This document shows positions 50,687-59,424 of a DNA stretch of 64,000 bases, one piece after another; positions within the stretch are counted from its first letter, which is position 1; each line of letters opens with the position of its first letter. The notes under the pieces were generated by a model. That model was not told the DNA's origin. It saw nothing but the letters and a program-made list of their open reading frames with translations, and did no database searches. This DNA comes from CAVORB01 sp964395315. Lineage in GTDB: Bacteria; Pseudomonadota; Gammaproteobacteria; Chromatiales; Chromatiaceae. The stretch lies in NCBI GenBank assembly GCA_964395315.1, contig CAYNBI010000005.1:9458-73457 (forward strand). The letters run 5' to 3'. The position numbers and the translations under genes were made by a program.

Positions 50687-51586
50687 ATGGCAGATCGGAG
50701 ACTGCAAGTTTTCCACACGGTCGCGCGCTTGCTGAGCTTCACCAAGGCGGCCGAGAGCCTGCACATGACCCAGCCGGCCGTGACTTTCCAGGTTCGGCAG
50801 CTCGAGGAGCACTTCAATACCCGGCTGTTCGATCGCACGCACAATCGCATCAGCCTCACGGAGGCGGGCAAGAAGGTCTTTGAGTACGCAGACCGCATCT
50901 TCGAGCTCTACACGGAGATGGAGAACTCGGTGCGGGAGATGACAGGCGAGATCAGCGGCGCGCTCACCATCGGTGCCAGCACGACCATCGCGGAGTACAT
51001 GCTGCCGACCCTGCTTGGCGATTTCCGGGAGAAGTACCCGGAGGTGGTCATTCACCTCAAGGTCTCCAATAGCGAGGGCATCGTGTCCATGGTGGAAAAC
51101 AACACCATTGACCTTGGCGTCGTGGAGTCCCCGGTGGGCAACAAGAACCTGGTGGTCGAGACCTGCAAGCGCGATCAGCTGGTCGCGATCGTCCCGCCGA
51201 GTCATCCTCTTGCCAGCGCCGGCTCGGTCACCTTCGCCAGACTGCTCGAATTCCCCTTCATCTGCCGCGAGGAGGGGTCGGGGACAAGGGAGGTGATCAA
51301 CGACTATCTTGATCATCTCGACGACTGCACCGCGTCGCTCAAGATCGCGATGGAGCTAGGCAGCCCGGAGGCGGTCAAGGGTGCGGTGGAGGCCGGCATG
51401 GGGGTGTCCGTTGTCTCTCGGGCCACGATCCAGAAGGAGTTGAAGCTGCGAACCCTGGTCGCGTTGAATCTTGCTCCCCCCTTGGACCGGCCGTTCTCGT
51501 TCGTGCATCAGAAGCAGAAGTTCCGTTTGCGCGTGATGGAGGAGCTGTTGGAGTTCGCCCGCGCCTATTGCGAGGAACATAGCTGA
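50687..51586 (+). CDS. LysR-type transcriptional regulator
   Basis: A 299-residue regulator. The helix-turn-helix is RLQVFHTVARLLSFTKAAESLHMTQPAVTFQVRQLEEHFNTRLFDR (about 4-50). The substrate domain begins TGEISGALTIGASTTIAEYMLPTLLGDFREKYPEV and includes FPFICREEGSGTREVINDYL. The pattern resembles CysL- or CbbR-like regulators of sulfur and carbon metabolism, but the target is not shown by context: it is divergent from the porin, 276 bases away. Confidence 0.92.
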   Translation: MADRRLQVFHTVARLLSFTKAAESLHMTQPAVTFQVRQLEEHFNTRLFDRTHNRISLTEAGKKVFEYADRIFELYTEMENSVREMTGEISGALTIGASTTIAEYMLPTLLGDFREKYPEVVIHLKVSNSEGIVSMVENNTIDLGVVESPVGNKNLVVETCKRDQLVAIVPPSHPLASAGSVTFARLLEFPFICREEGSGTREVINDYLDHLDDCTASLKIAMELGSPEAVKGAVEAGMGVSVVSRATIQKELKLRTLVALNLAPPLDRPFSFVHQKQKFRLRVMEELLEFARAYCEEHS

Positions 51587-51608
51587 TGCGACGAGGGGCT
51601 TGTGCGCC

Positions 51609-51980
51609 ATGATCCCGATGAAAGGCCCCCGGCGCGACGGGGTGCGGAGGCTGGGAGAAATCTATCGTTCCCTGGACGAGGGCGGTCGGCGTACACTGCT
51701 CGCCTTCGGTGAGTTCCTGGCGGCGCGAGGCGATGATGGAGCCGCGGTCCTGGAGCTACCCGAGCCGTTGCCGCGACCGGCAAGCGAAAGCGTGGTGGGC
51801 GCCATCCGGCGCCTCTCGCGGACCTATCACATGCTTGATCGAAGCACCATGCTCAACGAGACGTCCTCGCTCATGGCCGCCCATGTGATCAAAGGGCGGC
51901 CGGCCCGGGAGGTCATCGACGAGCTGGAAGCCCTTTTCGAGCGTCATTACGCCCAGTATCGAGAAGAACGAGAAATTTAG
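51609..51980 (+). CDS. Conserved hypothetical protein beside AI-2E family transporter
   Basis: A 123-residue mainly helical cytoplasmic protein from the ATG at 51609 (TTG 51600 also possible). GVRRLGEIYRSLDEGGRRTLLAFGEFLAAR and SVVGAIRRLSRTYHMLDRSTMLNETSSLMAAHVIKGRPAREVIDELE are amphipathic helices rich in Arg and Leu. No family I can name. It lies 22 bases after the LysR gene and 13 before the membrane protein, so all three are likely co-transcribed. Confidence 0.7.
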   Translation: MIPMKGPRRDGVRRLGEIYRSLDEGGRRTLLAFGEFLAARGDDGAAVLELPEPLPRPASESVVGAIRRLSRTYHMLDRSTMLNETSSLMAAHVIKGRPAREVIDELEALFERHYAQYREEREI

Positions 51981-51993
51981 GTCCCGCCCGGCG

Positions 51994-53064
51994 ATGCAGG
52001 TCCTCGCAAACTGGTTCCGACGCTATTTTTCCGATCCCCAGGTCGTCTTCCTGGCGGTGGCGCTGGTCATCGGGTTCGCGGTGGTGCTCACCATGGGCAA
52101 CATGCTGGCTCCTGTGATAGCCAGTATCGTCATCGCCTACCTGCTCGAAGGCCTCGTCACCTTCCTGCAGCAGCTTGGCTGGCCCCGACTCGTCGGCGTG
52201 CTGCTCGTCTATCTTGCCTTCGTCCTGTTCGTGTCCCTGGTCGTGTTTGGCGTGTTGCCCCTGGTGTCGCGCCAGGTCACCGATCTGGTGCAGCAGCTGC
52301 CGTCGATGATCTCCCAGGGCCAGAACGCGCTCATGGGGCTTCCGGCGCGTTACCCGGAGATCATCACCCCCGAGCAGATCCAGGAGCTCATCGGCGCCAT
52401 CCGCGCCGAGATTGCGAACTTCGGACAGCAGGTGCTCTCCTGGTCGCTGGCGTCCGTGGTGGGTGTGATCACCATCCTCGTGTACCTGATCCTCGTCCCC
52501 TTGCTGGTGTTTTTCTTCCTCAAGGACAGGGACCTGATCATCGGTTGGTTCAAGAGTTACCTGCCTCAGCACCGGCGCATCGCGAGCGACGTGTGGGTCG
52601 ATGTGGACCGCCAGATCTCGAACTATGTGCGGGGCAAATTCTGGGAGATCCTGTTCGTATGGTCGGTGAGCTACCTGACCTTCTACGCATTCGGCCTCAA
52701 CTACGCCATGCTGCTCGGTATGCTGGTGGGCCTGTCCGTGATCGTCCCCTACATCGGTGCCGCCGTTGTGACGGTGCCGGTTCTGCTCATCGCCTGGTTC
52801 CAGTGGGGATGGACCCCGGATTTCGCCTGGCTCGCCGTCGCGTACTTCATCATCCAGGCCCTGGACGGCAACGTGCTGGTGCCCCTGCTGTTTTCCGAGG
52901 TGGTGAATCTTCACCCGGTCGCCATCATTGTCGCCATCCTGGTGTTCGGCGGTCTTTGGGGGTTCTGGGGCGTGTTCTTCGCCATTCCACTGGCTACCCT
53001 GGTGCAGGCGATCTTGAGCGCATGGCCGCGACAGGACTCCAAGTCCACGACAGAGGCTGCCTGA
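51994..53064 (+). CDS. AI-2E transporter family (PerM-like) membrane protein
   Basis: A 356-residue polytopic protein with about eight membrane spans. It begins VVFLAVALVIGFAVVLTMGNMLAPVIASIVIAYLLEGLV, has the periplasmic-loop region LVQQLPSMISQGQNALMGLP, and the family block LIVPYIGAAVVTVPVLLIAW then GNVLVPLLFSEVVNLHPVAIIVAILVFGGLWGFWGVFFAIPLATLV. The family includes permeases and Na+/H+ antiporter-like proteins; the substrate is not known. Confidence 0.93.
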   Translation: MQVLANWFRRYFSDPQVVFLAVALVIGFAVVLTMGNMLAPVIASIVIAYLLEGLVTFLQQLGWPRLVGVLLVYLAFVLFVSLVVFGVLPLVSRQVTDLVQQLPSMISQGQNALMGLPARYPEIITPEQIQELIGAIRAEIANFGQQVLSWSLASVVGVITILVYLILVPLLVFFFLKDRDLIIGWFKSYLPQHRRIASDVWVDVDRQISNYVRGKFWEILFVWSVSYLTFYAFGLNYAMLLGMLVGLSVIVPYIGAAVVTVPVLLIAWFQWGWTPDFAWLAVAYFIIQALDGNVLVPLLFSEVVNLHPVAIIVAILVFGGLWGFWGVFFAIPLATLVQAILSAWPRQDSKSTTEAA

Positions 53065-53092
53065 GCGGACCTTCGTTCACGCGGTCTCATCC

Positions 53093-54250
53093 ATGCACGC
53101 CTTCGGCCTTTCGCGCTTCCTCTTCTGGTTCGTAATCTTCTTCCTCGTGGCCTTGCTGGCGCGGCCATGGGTAGCCGGCCTGTTGGCGTCATTCCGGGCG
53201 GAGCCGCGGGCGATCACGCCCAGGGGCGACCTGGCCATGGACGAACAGGCGACGATCTCGATCTTCGAGGCGACCAGTCCATCCGTGGTCTACATCACGA
53301 CCACGCGCCAGGTCCTTGACCTCTGGACCAGGAATCTGATGGAGCTCCAGCCGGGAACCGGCTCCGGCGTGATCTGGGACGAACAGGGGCACGTGGTTAC
53401 CAATTACCACGTGATCAAGGGCGTGCAGTCCGCCCACGTCCGCCTTTCCGATCAGCGCACTTACGAGGCCGTGATGGTCGGCGCGAGCCCGGAGCACGAC
53501 CTCGCGGTGCTGCGCATCGACGTTCAGATTTCCCTCCCGGCCCCGGTCCCCGTCGGCACCAGCCAGGACCTCAAGGTAGGCCAGAAGGTGTTCGCCATCG
53601 GAAATCCGTTCGGTCTCGACTACACCCTGACTACCGGGGTGATCTCGGCGCTGGATCGCAGCATCCTGGCCGAGGACGGGCGGGCCATCGAGCACCTTAT
53701 CCAGACCGACGCCGCCATCAATCCCGGCAACTCCGGCGGACCGCTCATTGACAGCGCGGGGCGTCTCATCGGAATCAATACCGCGATCTATAGCCCCTCG
53801 GGCGCCTCCGCCGGTATCGGTTTCGCCATTCCGGTCGACACCGTGAACCGCGTTGTGCCGCGCTTGGTCGCCGAAGGTGGGTACGTTCGTCCCACCCTCG
53901 GCATCACCGTCGACGACGAGATGAGTGAGCGGCTGCTCGAGGGGACGGGTGTCGCGGGTGTGCTGGTACTGCGTGTACAACCGGGCTCTGCGGCTGAAGC
54001 GGCCGGGCTCAAGGGAACGACCGTGATTCCCGAAGGCGGGGTGCTGCTGGGGGACGTGATACTCGCGGTCGACGGCAAACCCGCGGTGGACGTCGATGGG
54101 CTGGTCGCGCTCCTGGAAGGCTATGGTGTTGGCGATGAGGTGGAGTTGGTCATCTACCGCGGCGGCGAAGTCATGACGGTTCCCGTTGTACTGGGCGCCA
54201 GCGGGCCGCCCCGCGCCAGAGGCGGGACGTCCGGAAGCGGGTTTCGCTAG
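53093..54250 (+). CDS. DegS-like membrane-anchored S1C protease
   Basis: A 385-residue periplasmic trypsin-like protease held by one N-terminal helix (FLFWFVIFFLVALLARPWVAGLLA). The catalytic triad is His106 (VTNYHVIKG), Asp136 (PEHDLAVLRI) and Ser214 (NPGNSGGPLID). One PDZ domain covers about 270-375. A single PDZ and anchor point to DegS, which starts the envelope-stress cascade by cutting RseA, although rse genes are not nearby. A Gly/Arg tail ends the protein. Confidence 0.93.
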   Translation: MHAFGLSRFLFWFVIFFLVALLARPWVAGLLASFRAEPRAITPRGDLAMDEQATISIFEATSPSVVYITTTRQVLDLWTRNLMELQPGTGSGVIWDEQGHVVTNYHVIKGVQSAHVRLSDQRTYEAVMVGASPEHDLAVLRIDVQISLPAPVPVGTSQDLKVGQKVFAIGNPFGLDYTLTTGVISALDRSILAEDGRAIEHLIQTDAAINPGNSGGPLIDSAGRLIGINTAIYSPSGASAGIGFAIPVDTVNRVVPRLVAEGGYVRPTLGITVDDEMSERLLEGTGVAGVLVLRVQPGSAAEAAGLKGTTVIPEGGVLLGDVILAVDGKPAVDVDGLVALLEGYGVGDEVELVIYRGGEVMTVPVVLGASGPPRARGGTSGSGFR

Positions 54251-54381
54251 AGGACTCCAGGCCTGTGGCGGCGGAACGATGTCCCCGCCCGTGCGCGCCG
54301 GTTTGAGAGGCGCGCACGCCGGCGCTTTCTGCCCGATAATTGAGGCGAGCCTGGTGATGAACGAGACGGAGGTGTTAGACG

Positions 54382-54705
54382 ATGAAGGCTTTGATGCTGT
54401 TTGCGGGCAGCGGTCCCATGGTCGTCCTGTCCTCGCACGAGGAACCGGATGACGATGTCTTTCTGGGTAAGCTCAAGGCCAAGGGGGTCGAGAAGTTCAT
54501 GGCCTACGAGCTTTCCGTAGAGGAGGTGGAACGCAAGTACGGCGGGCACTTCCATACCGTGGTGCAGGACCTCCACGAGACGGACGACCTGCGCGTCCTC
54601 GACGTCAACGGTCATCGGATCTTCGATCTGTTCCGACTGGCTGAGCTCGGCAAGCCTTACGTGTACGAGCCCGAGGTCTTGAAGGAGAAGGTCTACATGG
54701 ACTGA
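54382..54705 (+). CDS. Conserved hypothetical cytosolic protein
   Basis: A 107-residue acidic protein with GGAGG 9 bases before the ATG. It begins MKALMLFAGSGPMVVLSSHE, then LGKLKAKGVEKFMAYELSVEEVERKYGGHFHTVVQDLHETDDLRVLDVNGHRIFDLFRL. A His/Tyr-containing centre and alternating strands are visible, but no catalytic motif. I do not recognise the family. It lies downstream of the DegS-like gene by 131 bases. Confidence 0.75.
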   Translation: MKALMLFAGSGPMVVLSSHEEPDDDVFLGKLKAKGVEKFMAYELSVEEVERKYGGHFHTVVQDLHETDDLRVLDVNGHRIFDLFRLAELGKPYVYEPEVLKEKVYMD

Positions 54706-54770
54706 GGCGCCCGGGCGGGGTGCCCGGGCGCAAGGTCGAGAGGGATCAGGGCGAGCGAGTGGGGAAAAGG

Positions 54771-55028
54771 TTACCCGAGGCCGCACATGCCGCCGGGACA
54801 ACAGCTGCCCGTGCCGCAAGCAGGCGCCGACCCGCTGCCCAGGCTGTTGCTCGAGATGACGTTCCCACCCGTGGCCAGACGATGGACGGGGCTGCTGGCG
54901 GGTGTCTCTCCCGGCTCGACGCCGGCGCGTGCGCAGAGCTCTCCCCAGGTGGCGACGAGCTCGCTCATGCGGTGGTTGACCTCCAGCACCCGACCGTTGG
55001 CGTCGCAGCGGTAGTCGTAGGTTGGCAT
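54771..55028 (-). CDS. FmdB-like zinc-ribbon protein
   Basis: An 85-residue protein that starts MPTYDYRCDANGRVLEVNHRMSE, as FmdB-type zinc ribbons do, though the second CxxC of the usual ribbon is missing and is replaced by LCARAGVEPGE. The C-terminus ends with a Cys/Gly cluster, CGTGSCCPGGMCGLG, a likely metal or Fe-S site. GGAGG lies before the ATG. It follows the TlpA-like gene on the minus strand. FmdB proteins are poorly understood. Confidence 0.8.
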   Translation of the reverse strand: MPTYDYRCDANGRVLEVNHRMSELVATWGELCARAGVEPGETPASSPVHRLATGGNVISSNSLGSGSAPACGTGSCCPGGMCGLG

Positions 55029-55129
55029 CTTGATCCTCCGGAAATATCGATAAACGCTAATATTCAACATTATATTCAGCGCGTTGCCGTGAGCAAGCGG
55101 CATGTCGCCGGGTCCGCTTTCCGAGGCCG

Positions 55130-55660
55130 TCAGTCGAGGTGCCGCGCGATCCACAGGCGGCCCCTCAGACCGGTCCCGGTCGTGTAGCCAACGGTTGCGA
55201 AACGGATGCGCCCGTCGCCGTCGACCACGAAGCTGGTCGGCACGCCCCGGACTCCCCAACGGCTCGCCAGTTCGCCGTGCGGGTCCGGGATCACGGGGAA
55301 GGAAAGGCCCTCGTTGGTCATGTGGCCGAGGATGTCGGCGGGACTTCCCGACTGCATGGCGATTGTGATGACCGGGTAATCCTCGGCGATGGCGTCGATC
55401 GTGCTGTTGCCCAGGCCGCATACCGGGCACCAAGTGGCCCAGAAGTGGACCAGCGCCGGCTGTCCTCGCAGGCCGGCGAGGTCGAATGATTCCCCGGTAC
55501 CCACCAGTTGTCCGTTCAGTGCGGGCGCGTCGCCGTGCGCCAGCGGAGCGGAACGCCACCAGCTTAAGGCCGCGACGACAGCCAAGATCAACAGTAGCTG
55601 ACCCGCGCGGTACCAGAGGCGCGAGCCCCCGGGTCGCTTGCGCACCTGTGCCCCGCTCAT
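55130..55660 (-). CDS. TlpA-like membrane-anchored thioredoxin
   Basis: A 176-residue protein with one N-terminal membrane helix (YRAGQLLLILAVVAALSWW) and a periplasmic thioredoxin domain: LRGQPALVHFWATWCPVCGLGNSTIDAIAEDYPVITIAMQSG, with the redox pair WCPVC, and the cis-proline region GVRGVPTSFVVDGDG. It resembles ScsD/DsbE-type reductants. It lies 42 bases after moaA on the same strand. Confidence 0.92.
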   Translation of the reverse strand: MSGAQVRKRPGGSRLWYRAGQLLLILAVVAALSWWRSAPLAHGDAPALNGQLVGTGESFDLAGLRGQPALVHFWATWCPVCGLGNSTIDAIAEDYPVITIAMQSGSPADILGHMTNEGLSFPVIPDPHGELASRWGVRGVPTSFVVDGDGRIRFATVGYTTGTGLRGRLWIARHLD

Positions 55661-55702
55661 GAGCGCGGCGCGGTCATGGCGCTGCCGCGGGCGGCGTGGC
55701 CA

Positions 55703-56728
55703 TCATCCCCCGGTGAGGTTCATGTGGCGCAGCACGACCGCGTGCCCGCCGGGCTCGAATTGGTGGCCCTCGGGTTTGATCTGCATCGCCGCGAGGATGG
55801 CGGAGCGCAGCGCCTCGTCGTCGTCCCCCTGGTTCCTGAGGATTTCCCGCAGGTCGAGCGAGTGCTCCTGTCCCAGGCACAGCAGCAGCCTCCCCTCGGT
55901 GGTGACCCGCACCCGGTTGCAGTCGGCGCAGAAGTTGTGGCTGTGGGGCGAGATGAAACCGACGCGGGTCTCGGTGTCCGGTATCCGGAAGTATCGGGCG
56001 GGGCCTCCGGTGGTTTCCGTCGTGGGTACGAGATCGAACCGCGGGGCGATGTCGGCCTGGATCTGGGCACTGGAGTAGAAAACCTCGGAGCGGTCGTGGC
56101 CGCCGATGCGGCCGACCGGCATCTCCTCGATGAAACTGATGTTGATCCCCTTGCGCACCGCGAAATCCACCAGGTCGCAGACCTCGTCGTGGTTGCGGTT
56201 GCGCATCATCACCGCGTTGAGCTTGATGCGCTCGAACCCCACCGCAATCGCCGCGTCGATGCCGCGCAGCACGAGGTTCAGGTCGCCGGTGCGGGTGATG
56301 GCGCGAAAGCGCTCCGGGCGGAGGCTGTCGAGGCTGATGTTGATGCGCCTGACTCCGGCGTCCCGGATTTCCCGTGCCATGGCCGCGAGGCGGGAGCCGT
56401 TGGTGGTGATGACGAGCTCATCCAGGCCGGGCAGGGCGCCGAGCTCACGCATCAGCCAGGTCAGGTTGCGGCGCACCAGCGGCTCGCCGCCGGTCAGCCG
56501 GACCTTGCGGACCCCCAGTTCCACGAAGGTACCCGCGACGCGGCGGAGCTCCTCAAGCGTCAGCACCGCGTCGCGCGGCGCGAACCTTTGGCCCGGGTCC
56601 ATGCAGTAGGCGCAGCGGAAGTCACAACGATCGGTTACCGACAATCGCAAATAGGTGATCCGGCGGCCGAATCGGTCGACCAGATCGGTCCGGGCGGGGC
56701 CTTGCGTACTGGGCGTATCAGAGGTCAT
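55703..56728 (-). CDS. moaA: GTP 3',8-cyclase MoaA
   Basis: A 341-residue radical-SAM enzyme, the first step of molybdenum cofactor synthesis. The SAM cluster motif is SVTDRCDFRCAYCMDPG. The C-terminal GTP-binding cluster uses the cysteines of NFCADCNRVRVTTEGRLLLCLG. KVRLTGGEPLVRRNLTWL and the GG terminus (MNLTGG) are family marks. Other moa genes are absent, so the cofactor genes are scattered. A hairpin-rich 312-base region lies upstream. Confidence 0.97.
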   Translation of the reverse strand: MTSDTPSTQGPARTDLVDRFGRRITYLRLSVTDRCDFRCAYCMDPGQRFAPRDAVLTLEELRRVAGTFVELGVRKVRLTGGEPLVRRNLTWLMRELGALPGLDELVITTNGSRLAAMAREIRDAGVRRINISLDSLRPERFRAITRTGDLNLVLRGIDAAIAVGFERIKLNAVMMRNRNHDEVCDLVDFAVRKGINISFIEEMPVGRIGGHDRSEVFYSSAQIQADIAPRFDLVPTTETTGGPARYFRIPDTETRVGFISPHSHNFCADCNRVRVTTEGRLLLCLGQEHSLDLREILRNQGDDDEALRSAILAAMQIKPEGHQFEPGGHAVVLRHMNLTGG

Positions 56729-57040
56729 GGCGGCTCATTCCCGGGGTTGCGGTAAACCTGACGCTGCTCGGGAAAACGCTGACTACTCGCGCTTTCCGTC
56801 CGGGCCCTGCATGGCCCGTCGTTCTCGACGCCCTCAGGTCGTCGAGAATGGAGCAATCCGGGAATTGCACTGCCCGTCGGATTGCATGCTGTTCTTGGCC
56901 CGGACGGCCAAAAACCAGCATCTTCTTAGCAGATTCGCCCCGATGGGCCAAGCGAGCAGATCAAGAAATCTATCGCGTTATACGGGGCCGGGGTAACGCA
57001 CCAGTGGCGACCACGCCGGTCCCGCTGCCCTGGCCGCGGC
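56729..57040 (-). promoter_or_regulatory. Hairpin-rich leader upstream of moaA
   Basis: No gene fits these 312 bases. Three perfect inverted repeats lie close together: 9 bp at 56822-56830 with 56840-56848, 8 bp at 56853-56860 with 56878-56885, and 6 bp at 56895-56900 with 56906-56911, the last next to an A-rich run. In several gammaproteobacteria moaA is controlled by a molybdenum-cofactor riboswitch in this position. I could not align this region to that motif by eye, so it is only a candidate regulatory leader. Confidence 0.35.
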
Positions 57041-57436
57041 TCACAAGCCGGCAATCGCGTCACGGTCGACCAGGTGCAGGTGGGTCCTGTCATCGATGCC
57101 CGGCGTTCGCTCGAACAGCAGCCTGATGCGATCGATAGCGCGGCCGCTTTCGTCCGTCGCGATTACCAACCGGAAACGATTCATGCCGCGGCCGTCCCGT
57201 TCGGCCAGGCCAGACCGCACCAGCTTCCCCATGGCGGACGGACTCTCCGCCTGTTCCCTGGCGGCAAGATAGATCAACAGGCGTCCGCCGACGGCGATCC
57301 GCCTGACATCCTGAGGAAGGTCGTGTCGCGGCGAGGCGTCTGTCTCGATGCGGTCAAAAACCGCCGGCGGGCAGGTGCATCCGAGCACCTCCCGCACGAA
57401 GCGCTCGATCCGACCCGCGGTCCGCGGCCCGGTCAT
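57041..57436 (-). CDS. Conserved hypothetical protein overlapping a secreted DsrE gene
   Basis: A 131-residue cytoplasmic protein whose ATG overlaps the dsrE-like stop (TGATG). GRIERFVREVLGCTCPPAVFDRI carries a CTCP dipeptide motif that may bind metal or persulfide; the middle (RRIAVGGRLLIYLAAREQ) and C-terminus (RLVIATDESGRAIDRIRLLFERTPGIDDRTHLHLVD) are alternating strands and helices. I do not recognise the family. Coupling to dsrE suggests a sulfur-related task. Confidence 0.75.
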   Translation of the reverse strand: MTGPRTAGRIERFVREVLGCTCPPAVFDRIETDASPRHDLPQDVRRIAVGGRLLIYLAAREQAESPSAMGKLVRSGLAERDGRGMNRFRLVIATDESGRAIDRIRLLFERTPGIDDRTHLHLVDRDAIAGL

Positions 57437-57855
57437 CAGGGGCGAATATAGACGTAGCCCTGCGACTGCAGCTCGCCGATCCGGGTCACCCCACCCTGGC
57501 TAACCTCGACGAATCCCGGCAGCAGCTCATCGAGGGTGACGCCGAAACCCTTCAAGGTGTTGCCGCACATCTCCAGCTCGACCCCCTGTCCGCGCAGCTT
57601 CTCCACGCCGGTGCGGACGCGGTCGGTGGCCTCGATGTCGTTCAGGGCATTGACGGCCGGTCCGTGCGCGACGAGCACGATGTGTACCTTCTCCGGACCA
57701 CCGGCGCCGTCGATGTGGTTCTGGATATTGCCCAGCACGAACGGCACCTTTTCGGCCTCGGAGACATGGTAGACCACGTCGAGCTTGTCGCCGGCGACGG
57801 CGGTTATGCAAGACATCAGCAGGCCGAGGGCGGCGAGGGCGATGGATGTTTTCAT
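57436..57855 (-). CDS. Periplasmic DsrE/DsrF-like protein
   Basis: A 139-residue protein with a signal peptide (SIALAALGLLMSCITAVAG). The DsrE-like fold: DVVYHVSEAEKVPFVLGNIQNHIDGAGGPEKVHIVLVAHGPAVNAL, then GVELEMCGNTLKGFGVTLDELLPGFVEVSQGGVTRIGELQSQGYVYIRP. The single conserved mature cysteine is in the MCGNTL motif, the usual sulfur-binding site of secreted DsrE-type proteins. It may bind periplasmic sulfane sulfur. Part of the minus-strand run phoH-dsrE-unknown. Confidence 0.9.
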   Translation of the reverse strand: MKTSIALAALGLLMSCITAVAGDKLDVVYHVSEAEKVPFVLGNIQNHIDGAGGPEKVHIVLVAHGPAVNALNDIEATDRVRTGVEKLRGQGVELEMCGNTLKGFGVTLDELLPGFVEVSQGGVTRIGELQSQGYVYIRP

Positions 57856-57915
57856 GCGATGCTCTCCTCTGGTGGGTCGGTGGGTGTTTGTAAACCGGAG
57901 GACTGCCCCCCGCCG

Positions 57916-59343
57916 TCAGAGTTCCTCCGAGGCGAAGTCCGCCAGCCGCGAGCGCTCGCCGCGGATCAGCGTGATGTGTCCGCTGTGGGGCCAGTGCTTG
58001 AAGCGGTCGACGACGTAGGTCAGCCCGGAGGTGGTCTCGGTGAGGTAGGGGGTGTCGATCTGGGAGATGTTTCCCAGGCAGATGATCTTGGTGCCGGGGC
58101 CGGCCCGGGTGATCAGGGTCTTCATCTGCTTCGCGGTCAGGTTCTGGGCCTCGTCCAGGATGATGTACTTGTGCAGAAAGGTGCGCCCGCGCATGAAATT
58201 GAGCGACTGGATGCGAACCCGGTTGCGCAGCAGATCGTTGGTTGCGGCCCGGCCCCACTCGCCGCCCTCGGTCTGGGTCAGGACCTCCAGGTTGTCCATC
58301 AGGGCACCCATCCAGGGGGTCATCTTCTCCTCCTCCGTGCCGGGAAGGAAACCGATGTCCTCTCCCACCGGCACCGTGACCCGGGTCATGATGATCTCCC
58401 GGTAGATGCTGCGGTCGAGTACCTGGGAGAGGCCCGCCGCCAGCGCCAACAGGGTCTTGCCGGTGCCGGCAGTGCCCAAGAGGGTCACGAAGTCCAGGTC
58501 CGGGTCCATGAGCATGTTGAGCGCGAAGTTCTGTTCGCGGTTGCGCGCGGTGATACCCCAGACGTTGTGCCTGTGCGGCCGGTAGTCCTCCGTTAGCTCG
58601 ATGATGGCACTGGTAGCGGAACGCTTTTCGCGCACCATGGCCTCGAACGACTCGTCTCCCTGCAGGTACAGGCATTGGTTCGGGTACCAGTCGGCGACGT
58701 CCGGGCCACTGATCTTGTAGTAGGTGCGGCCCTCTTCCTTCCATGCCTCCACCGTTCGGTCGTGGCTGTCCCAGAAGTCTCCGGGCAGCTCGGTCTGGCC
58801 GGTGTAGAGCAGGTTGACGTCGTCCAGGACCTGGTCGTTGGAATAGTCTTCGGCGGGAATGCCGAGAACCGCCGCCTTGATGCGCAGGTTGATGTCCTTC
58901 GAGACGACGATCACCGTGCGTTCGGGATGGCTCTCCTGCAGGGCCTGGGCGGTGCCGAGGATGGTGTTGTCGATGTTGTTGCCCGGCAGGGTGCTGGGGA
59001 GACGCACGTCGAGTGGCGAGGTCTGGAAGAACAGGCGTCCCGTTGCGGGGAGCACGTGCCCGCCGAGGTTCTCACGCAGCGGATGGATGGGCAGGCCGAC
59101 GTCGATCTCCTCCTTGCCCGAGCCGGTCATGAGCTGATCGAGGAATCGGCTCACCTGCCGCACGTTGCGCGCCACCTCTGACATGCCCTTCTTGCCGCGA
59201 TCGAGCTCCTCGAGCACCACCATGGGAAGAAAGATGTCGTGCTCCTGAAAACGGAATATGGCGGTGGGGTCGTGCATGAGCACGTTGGTGTCGAGCACGA
59301 AAAGGCGGCGCTTGTCGTCGTCGCGTTTGATCATCGGCGTCAA
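57916..59343 (-). CDS. PIN-PhoH ATPase (PhoH2 type)
   Basis: A 475-residue two-domain protein. The N-terminal PIN ribonuclease (about 13-150) has FVLDTNVLMHDP, LEELDRGKKG and VSKDINLRIKA with the acidic residues for Mg2+. The PhoH ATPase follows (about 255-470): LLGTAGTGKTLLALAAGL, then FLPGTEEEKMTPWMGALMDNL and YIILDEAQNLTAKQMKTLI. Such proteins act as RNA helicase-ribonucleases. The ATG at 59334 is an alternative start. GGAAAGGTT is not seen upstream, so the start is uncertain by three codons. Confidence 0.93.
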   Translation of the reverse strand: MTPMIKRDDDKRRLFVLDTNVLMHDPTAIFRFQEHDIFLPMVVLEELDRGKKGMSEVARNVRQVSRFLDQLMTGSGKEEIDVGLPIHPLRENLGGHVLPATGRLFFQTSPLDVRLPSTLPGNNIDNTILGTAQALQESHPERTVIVVSKDINLRIKAAVLGIPAEDYSNDQVLDDVNLLYTGQTELPGDFWDSHDRTVEAWKEEGRTYYKISGPDVADWYPNQCLYLQGDESFEAMVREKRSATSAIIELTEDYRPHRHNVWGITARNREQNFALNMLMDPDLDFVTLLGTAGTGKTLLALAAGLSQVLDRSIYREIIMTRVTVPVGEDIGFLPGTEEEKMTPWMGALMDNLEVLTQTEGGEWGRAATNDLLRNRVRIQSLNFMRGRTFLHKYIILDEAQNLTAKQMKTLITRAGPGTKIICLGNISQIDTPYLTETTSGLTYVVDRFKHWPHSGHITLIRGERSRLADFASEEL

Positions 59344-59424
59344 GTGGAAACGTTGGCGCGGCTGTGCGCTGCAGGAAAGATGGGAGGGGCCCTGTCGTCG
59401 CCCGATCGCGGTCCGGAGGATCGC

